This document shows positions 59,952 through 64,000 of a stretch of 64,000 nt of DNA, piece after piece (position 1 is the stretch's first letter; each line of letters starts with the position of its first letter). The stretch is from an uncultured Eggerthellaceae bacterium (GTDB lineage Bacteria > Actinomycetota > Coriobacteriia > Coriobacteriales > Eggerthellaceae). The notes under the pieces are model-generated. The model was not told where the DNA came from, ran no database searches, and saw only the letters and a list, made by a program, of their open reading frames with translations. The position numbers and the translations under genes were made by a program. The stretch spans positions 34,561-98,560 of the forward strand of contig CAUEBO010000005.1 in NCBI GenBank assembly GCA_958454405.1, written 5' to 3'.

Positions 59952-60626
59952 ATGGAGCGAACGCAAACCACGAAAGAGAGCATCGCGCAGACGTACAAGG
60001 AGCTTGTACGTTCCAAGCGAGCATCGAACATTCCCGTCCACGAGATAGCCGCAGGCAGCGGCGTAAGCCGAAAGACGTTCTACTATCATTTCCCCGACAA
60101 GATCCGGCTCGTCCAGTGGATATACCGCTCAGAGTTGGCATCCGTCCTGGAACGGTCTTACGACGAGAAGAACCTCGTGCGCCCATTCCCCTCGACGAAC
60201 GACCTCTATCCCAACCTGCCGTTTTACGCGCGCGTGCCCGTTGGGGTGAGGTTTTTGGACGAATCGTCCTTCTTCAAGCTGTTGGGAAGCTACCTGCAGT
60301 CGAACCGCCAGTTCTACCAGCTTGCGCTGCAAGAGAATCCGCCCGCCATCCGACGCGGGTTCTACAAGCTGTACCGCCAGGCGCTTTACGGTGACATCCT
60401 CTTCATTTTGGGAGGGCGGGAGCTTCCGGCGCCGGCTTTGGAGCGGCTCGCATCCTACTACACCCATGCGGCGTTCTCGCAGTACCTTGACACGCTGCTG
60501 TACACGAACGAGCCTTTGGACGACCTGCTGCCGCCGCGATTCAAGAACATCACCCACGAATCGCTCAGCGGCGTAGTGGAAGGCTACTTCACCAGAGACG
60601 AGCAGGAGTACCGGTTCTTCGCGTGA
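59952..60626 (+). CDS. TetR-family transcriptional regulator
   Basis: 224 residues, start ATG 59952 with AAAGGAGG upstream. The N-terminal helix-turn-helix is typical: SIAQTYKELVRSKRASNIPVHEIAAGSGVSRKTFYYHF; the segment IPVHEIAAGSGVSRKTFYYH holds the recognition helix. The C-terminal part, rich in aromatic residues, is the ligand-binding domain and resembles the DhaS/C-terminal TetR_C_8 type. It is transcribed away from the caiA-like operon, with a palindrome in the shared 132-bp region, so it very probably represses that operon until a pathway compound (perhaps an acyl-CoA) binds. It may also act on the fixAB operon 11 kb away, although I saw no matching site there. Confidence 0.9.
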   Translation: MERTQTTKESIAQTYKELVRSKRASNIPVHEIAAGSGVSRKTFYYHFPDKIRLVQWIYRSELASVLERSYDEKNLVRPFPSTNDLYPNLPFYARVPVGVRFLDESSFFKLLGSYLQSNRQFYQLALQENPPAIRRGFYKLYRQALYGDILFILGGRELPAPALERLASYYTHAAFSQYLDTLLYTNEPLDDLLPPRFKNITHESLSGVVEGYFTRDEQEYRFFA

Positions 60627-60698
60627 CGGCTTGGCCGACGAATCGCGGCGCGAGGACACCGTCCTGGGGCGCAAGCTGCTTGCGGCCGGCTCTCTTCC

Positions 60699-61697
60699 TC
60701 ACTCCGCCCGGCCGGGCGCGGTTTCCGGCGTTGCGGCAGAGCCGGCGCGCAGCACGGCGGCCCCATCGGCCTCTTCGGGCGGCGCTTCGGCCGCCACCGT
60801 GCGCTTCAGCGGGAACGTCTCGCTGATCACGATGGCGATGAAAATGAGGGCGAACCCCAGCACGAGGCGCCCGGTGAGCAGCTCGCCGTACAGCAGCACG
60901 CTGAACAGCACGCCGAACACCGACTCCAGGCTGAGGAACAGCGAAGCCTGGGCGGGCGGCACGTGCGCCAGCGCGAGGTTCTGAATGCCGAACGCCACGA
61001 TGGAGGCGAACACCGTGAGGAACGCCATGCTGGACACGATGCCGGGCGTGATGGCCGCAAGCGGCGGCAGCGCTTCGAAGCACGCGCCCGTCAGGCAGCC
61101 CAGCAGGCCTTCCGCGAGGAACTGGAACACGGTGAGCGCCAGCACGTCGCTCACGCGGGAGAACTTCGAGACCAGCACCATGTGCAGCGCGAACAGCAGC
61201 GCGCACAGCAGCGTCATGCCCTCGCCGAAGCCCATGGAAAGCGCCGCGCCCGATCCCGTCACCGACACCAGCCAGATGCCCGCCACCGCAAGCACGGCGG
61301 CGCCCACGTTGAACACGGTCGGGCGCTTGCGCGCGATGATCCACCAGAGGAACGGAACGATGACGCAGTAGGTGGCCGTGAGGAAGGCGTTGATGCCCGG
61401 CGTGGTGTGCTGCAATCCCACGGTCTGCGTCCAGAAAGCCGCGAAGTCGAACACGCCCAGAAGCGCGCCTGCCGCCAAGACCTTCCCCGTGAACGTCCGC
61501 CGCACGCGCTTCCACAGCACCGCCAGCAAGATGAGGCCAGCCGACGTGAACCGGATGCCGAGCAGCCACGCCGGGGGCAGCACCTCCACGACGTCTTTCA
61601 TCACGACGAAACTGTAGCCCCAGATGATCGTGGCGAACACGATCAGGGCCTTGTACGCCCAGCCGGGCAGTCGATTCTCTATGTCGGCGCTCTTCAT
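60699..61697 (-). CDS. EamA-family (DMT superfamily) transporter
   Basis: 332 residues from ATG 61697-61695 (or 333 from the adjacent GTG at 61700). Ten membrane helices in two five-helix EamA repeats: ALIVFATIIWGYSFVVMKD begins the first, and GEGMTLLCALLFALHMVLVS the second. The C-terminal 30 residues are a hydrophilic Ala/Pro/Glu tail. There is no Shine-Dalgarno; instead a consensus TATAAT ends 8 bp upstream of the GTG, so the mRNA is probably leaderless. The family exports amino acids and other metabolites; the substrate is unknown. The gene is convergent with the TetR gene. Confidence 0.9.
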   Translation of the reverse strand: MKSADIENRLPGWAYKALIVFATIIWGYSFVVMKDVVEVLPPAWLLGIRFTSAGLILLAVLWKRVRRTFTGKVLAAGALLGVFDFAAFWTQTVGLQHTTPGINAFLTATYCVIVPFLWWIIARKRPTVFNVGAAVLAVAGIWLVSVTGSGAALSMGFGEGMTLLCALLFALHMVLVSKFSRVSDVLALTVFQFLAEGLLGCLTGACFEALPPLAAITPGIVSSMAFLTVFASIVAFGIQNLALAHVPPAQASLFLSLESVFGVLFSVLLYGELLTGRLVLGFALIFIAIVISETFPLKRTVAAEAPPEEADGAAVLRAGSAATPETAPGRAE

Positions 61698-61708
61698 CAC
61701 GGCGACCC

Positions 61709-61714
61709 ATTATA
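61709..61714 (-). promoter_or_regulatory. -10 element giving a leaderless mRNA
   Basis: TATAAT on the minus strand. Transcription would start about 7 bp on, near 61702, almost at the GTG/ATG start codons of the EamA gene. No convincing -35 is seen. Confidence 0.6.
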
Positions 61715-61846
61715 GGCAACGCGGCAGGGCGGCACCACCCCTCCAACCGGAAAAGCGCTTCGCGGCGACCGCTTTCGCCGTCGACCGGCAGCGCAGGCAC
61801 GGGCGAACCGCAGGCGGGCGAACCGGCGGGCCTGCGAGCAGCGCCT

Positions 61847-61879
61847 GCGCCGCCCAACCCGCGCGCGTCCGGGCGGCGC
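61847..61879 (-). terminator. Terminator-like hairpin after the DUF2207 gene
   Basis: A perfect 9-bp stem GCGCCGCCC / GGGCGGCGC starts 3 bp after the stop codon. A second stem CGCAGGC / GCCTGCG (61809-61836) follows. There is no T-run. Confidence 0.55.
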
Positions 61880-61882
61880 TTC

Positions 61883-63889
61883 CTACCGCGCGCCGCCCCC
61901 GCCGCCGCCGAAGCCGCCGCCCCCGCCACCGGAGAACCCTCCGCCGAAACCGCCGCCGCTCGAGAAGTCGCCGCTCGCGCCGGAGATGGCCGCCTGCGCC
62001 GTGGACATCGTGTTCGCCAGCGACGTTTGCAGCATGTCGCCCACCGCCGGCATCGTCGCGCCGGTGGCGGTGCGGGCTCCCGTGTACCAGAACCACCACG
62101 GCATGTACGTGACGCCCATCGACCCATCGTATTCGAACAGCTGCGGCATGGTGGTCTGCAGCTGCTTGATGGCCTGGTCGGCCACGCCGAACAGATACGC
62201 ATACACCATGAACTCGCCCCACACCAACACATCGGTGGGCGGGCGCTCGTCCAGCGTCGAGAAGTCGCGCAGCCAATTGCGCAGCGCCTTGCACCGGGCC
62301 ACCAGGTTGTTGCCGCGCACGCTGCGGCGCGGCAGGTAGTTGGCGATGACGCCCAGCGCGATGGCCGTGGGCAGCATGAAGATGAGGGGGATGAAGTTGC
62401 TCATCAGCACGCCGATGGCGACCCCGGCAAAAGCCACCAGCGCCGCGACCGCAATCAGGTAGCCCTGGTAGCGCTTCCCCTTGATCTCGAAGAAGTCGCA
62501 CCGGTTCGTCGCGGCCGAGAGCACGCCCTGCCAGCCCTTCATCGCGCTGACAAACTCTTCGGGATGATCTTCTCCGTATTTCTTGATGGTGCCGAACCAC
62601 AGCGCATCGCGCCCTTCTGCGACCTGGTTGAACAGCAGCGCAAGAGCCTGGCGATCGATGGGATCGGTCACGGAATCCGCAGCCGGCAGCCGCGTGATGT
62701 AGTAGTCGGAAACCTCCTTCGACCCGAACAGGCCCGGCTGAGGGTAGCTGCCGGAATCGATGCGCACCGCGCCGATGTGCGCCAAGTGCATGAGGGTGGC
62801 CATGAAGTCGTCCTGGCTCTCGCGATCCCAGCGCCACAGCCTTCCGATGACGGCGGGGTGCACGGACGGATCGGGCACGTCGCGCCAGTACTCGCCCGTG
62901 TAATCGGGATCGTGCTCCTTGCCGTGTTTGAAGTACGCCCGCAGCGCCCAGGCTATCAGCAGCGCGCAGACGATCCCGCATGCGATGACGAAGGCAAGCG
63001 AGAACACCCGGTCGCGGTTCGCCTGGTCGGCCCAGCCCTGCTCCTCTTCCAGCACCTTGTCGAGCCGCAGCTGGTCCTTGTAGGCAAGCGCCGCCTCGCC
63101 CGACAGGTTCGTGAGCCATTCCACGGGGAACACCACGCGGGCTTCGGCGTACTGACCGGGAGCCACTGCGGGAACGGTGTAGGTTATCGTGCCGTCGGCG
63201 TTGATGACGAGCGAGCCGTCCAAAGGCCCATGCCCCCAGGCGCGCACGTTGTCGCCCGGAACGACTTCCGTGCCCCGCGGTACGGGCAAGGCGACCGTCA
63301 TCGTCACGTTCGAGGACGTTTCCGCCCACTGCGATCCGATGTAGCGCCAGTACATCTCGCCCACGTCCCGATAGGCCTGCACTCCGTTGGCCACCGTGTA
63401 GTCCAGCTCGATGATCACGCGCTCGTCGGATGCATGGAAGAACGCGTACACCGTGTTCATGGGGGCGTCGAACGAGTAGGCGTCCGTTCCCGGCCCTCCC
63501 TCGTCGCGCCAGCCCAGCACGAACGCCTCGTTCTTCAACGTGGTCCAATCGCCCGTCACCACGCCCTCGGCGTCCACCGGCGCCATCCTCGCGCCGTTTA
63601 TCTTCAGCTCCGCATTCGGCGGCAGGTTCTCGAACGTCCACCAAACGGCGGTGAAATCGCCGTCGAAATCGAACGTGCGCTGCTCGGTGAAATGCAGCGA
63701 GCCGTCGGTTTCCACCTGCGAGGAGATGTCGACGTTCGGCATCGTGTAGGATTTCGCAAGCGCTTCCGCAGGAGAGGCCAGTGCCAAGCAGCATGCCGCA
63801 ACCAAGAAGGCGAGCACGAACGCGAAGGTCGCCGGCACCGCGCGGAACCGGAAGCCGAGATGCGAACTGCACATGTTTTGCACGATCAT
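61883..63889 (-). CDS. DUF2207 domain membrane protein
   Basis: 668 residues, start ATG at 63889-63887 with AAGGAG upstream. A signal peptide or first helix (about 20-45) is followed by a large extracytoplasmic beta-rich domain (45-290; YTMPNVDISSQVETDGSLHFTEQRTF is the family opening), a membrane helix (about 300-322), a cytoplasmic part, two further helices (about 485-530), and a C-terminal tail of Gly, Ser and Phe (GGGFGGGFSGGGGGGFGG). This is the standard DUF2207 layout. Family members are widespread in Actinobacteria and Firmicutes; their function is unknown, possibly envelope-related. It is single and divergent from the tRNA-Ser gene. Confidence 0.92.
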   Translation of the reverse strand: MIVQNMCSSHLGFRFRAVPATFAFVLAFLVAACCLALASPAEALAKSYTMPNVDISSQVETDGSLHFTEQRTFDFDGDFTAVWWTFENLPPNAELKINGARMAPVDAEGVVTGDWTTLKNEAFVLGWRDEGGPGTDAYSFDAPMNTVYAFFHASDERVIIELDYTVANGVQAYRDVGEMYWRYIGSQWAETSSNVTMTVALPVPRGTEVVPGDNVRAWGHGPLDGSLVINADGTITYTVPAVAPGQYAEARVVFPVEWLTNLSGEAALAYKDQLRLDKVLEEEQGWADQANRDRVFSLAFVIACGIVCALLIAWALRAYFKHGKEHDPDYTGEYWRDVPDPSVHPAVIGRLWRWDRESQDDFMATLMHLAHIGAVRIDSGSYPQPGLFGSKEVSDYYITRLPAADSVTDPIDRQALALLFNQVAEGRDALWFGTIKKYGEDHPEEFVSAMKGWQGVLSAATNRCDFFEIKGKRYQGYLIAVAALVAFAGVAIGVLMSNFIPLIFMLPTAIALGVIANYLPRRSVRGNNLVARCKALRNWLRDFSTLDERPPTDVLVWGEFMVYAYLFGVADQAIKQLQTTMPQLFEYDGSMGVTYMPWWFWYTGARTATGATMPAVGDMLQTSLANTMSTAQAAISGASGDFSSGGGFGGGFSGGGGGGFGGGGGGAR

Positions 63890-63947
63890 GCTCCTTGCAA
63901 CTTGAAGATGGTCACGGTATCATAGCGAATCGCACCTATTATACTGC

Positions 63948-64000
63948 GGAGAGCTGACCGAGAGGCCGAAGGTGCTCGCCTGCTAAGCGAGTACACCCCA
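63948..64000 (+). tRNA. tRNA-Ser(GCU), 3' part beyond the window
   Basis: The 5' part reads GGAGAGCTGACCGAG, then the D-loop and an anticodon stem-loop CTCGCCTGCTAAGCGAG with anticodon GCT, followed by the beginning of a long variable arm, as in class II tRNA-Ser. The window ends before the T-arm. A -10-like TATTAT lies at 63937-63942. Confidence 0.9.

Overview
The window is GC-rich DNA that most resembles the human-gut Coriobacteriia, family Eggerthellaceae (Eggerthella, Gordonibacter or a close relative). Three features suggest this: several Tat-exported, lipobox-bearing flavin reductases each next to a multi-pass membrane LuxR regulator, actinobacterial-style codon use, and a Cai/Fix-like acyl-CoA module. 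This assignment rests on gene content and was not checked by any search. Almost every long reading frame opposite a real gene is a high-GC shadow and is left out.

Region by region. (1) 1-13.9 kb: three pairs of a Tat-secreted FAD reductase and a membrane LuxR-type regulator (1-2275, 4866-8363, 9921-13348). Between them lie housekeeping genes: an ACT-domain protein, folE, a secreted MsrA-MsrB fusion, exonuclease III (xth) and rlmH. A perfect 16-bp parS chromosome-partition site sits at 2743-2758. Two reductase promoters carry perfect but unrelated inverted repeats, which suggests each regulator has its own operator.

(2) 14.2-41.8 kb: a 26-kb block of surface genes, all on the minus strand. 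It starts with a 4917-residue protein built of about twelve GLUG-type modules. Six small secreted or membrane-anchored proteins in two paralogous families follow, together with one secreted protein carrying a C-terminal anchor, then two tandem winged-helix regulators, and finally a 2095-residue beta-helix-like protein with a C-terminal wall-sorting-like tail. Most junctions overlap or are short, so this looks like one transcription unit. Both giant genes carry a run of nine G near the start of the coding sequence, an arrangement expected for phase variation. A LytTR regulator with a perfect 11-bp inverted repeat at its promoter lies upstream. I recognise no described system in this block and consider it the most likely novel system in the window.

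(3) 42-48.7 kb: a PAS-GAF-GGDEF diguanylate cyclase, a glycine riboswitch controlling an alanine/glycine:cation symporter, a palindromic MITE-like element, a cytidylate-kinase-like protein, a tRNA-binding-domain protein, shikimate kinase, and a gene-free stretch holding another long inverted repeat.

(4) 48.7-60.6 kb: two convergent operons resembling the E. coli cai/fix carnitine respiration system. The plus strand has fixA, fixB, a metallo-beta-lactamase-fold hydrolase and an acyl-CoA dehydrogenase. The minus strand has caiA-like, DASS transporter, caiB-like, caiC-like and SSS transporter genes. CaiD, CaiT, FixC and FixX equivalents are missing, and two carboxylate-type transporters stand where CaiT would be, so the substrate is probably another carboxylate. 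A divergent TetR regulator with a palindromic operator sits at the head of the minus-strand operon.

(5) 60.7-64 kb: an EamA transporter with an apparently leaderless mRNA, a DUF2207 membrane protein, and the 5' part of a tRNA-Ser(GCU) gene cut by the window edge.
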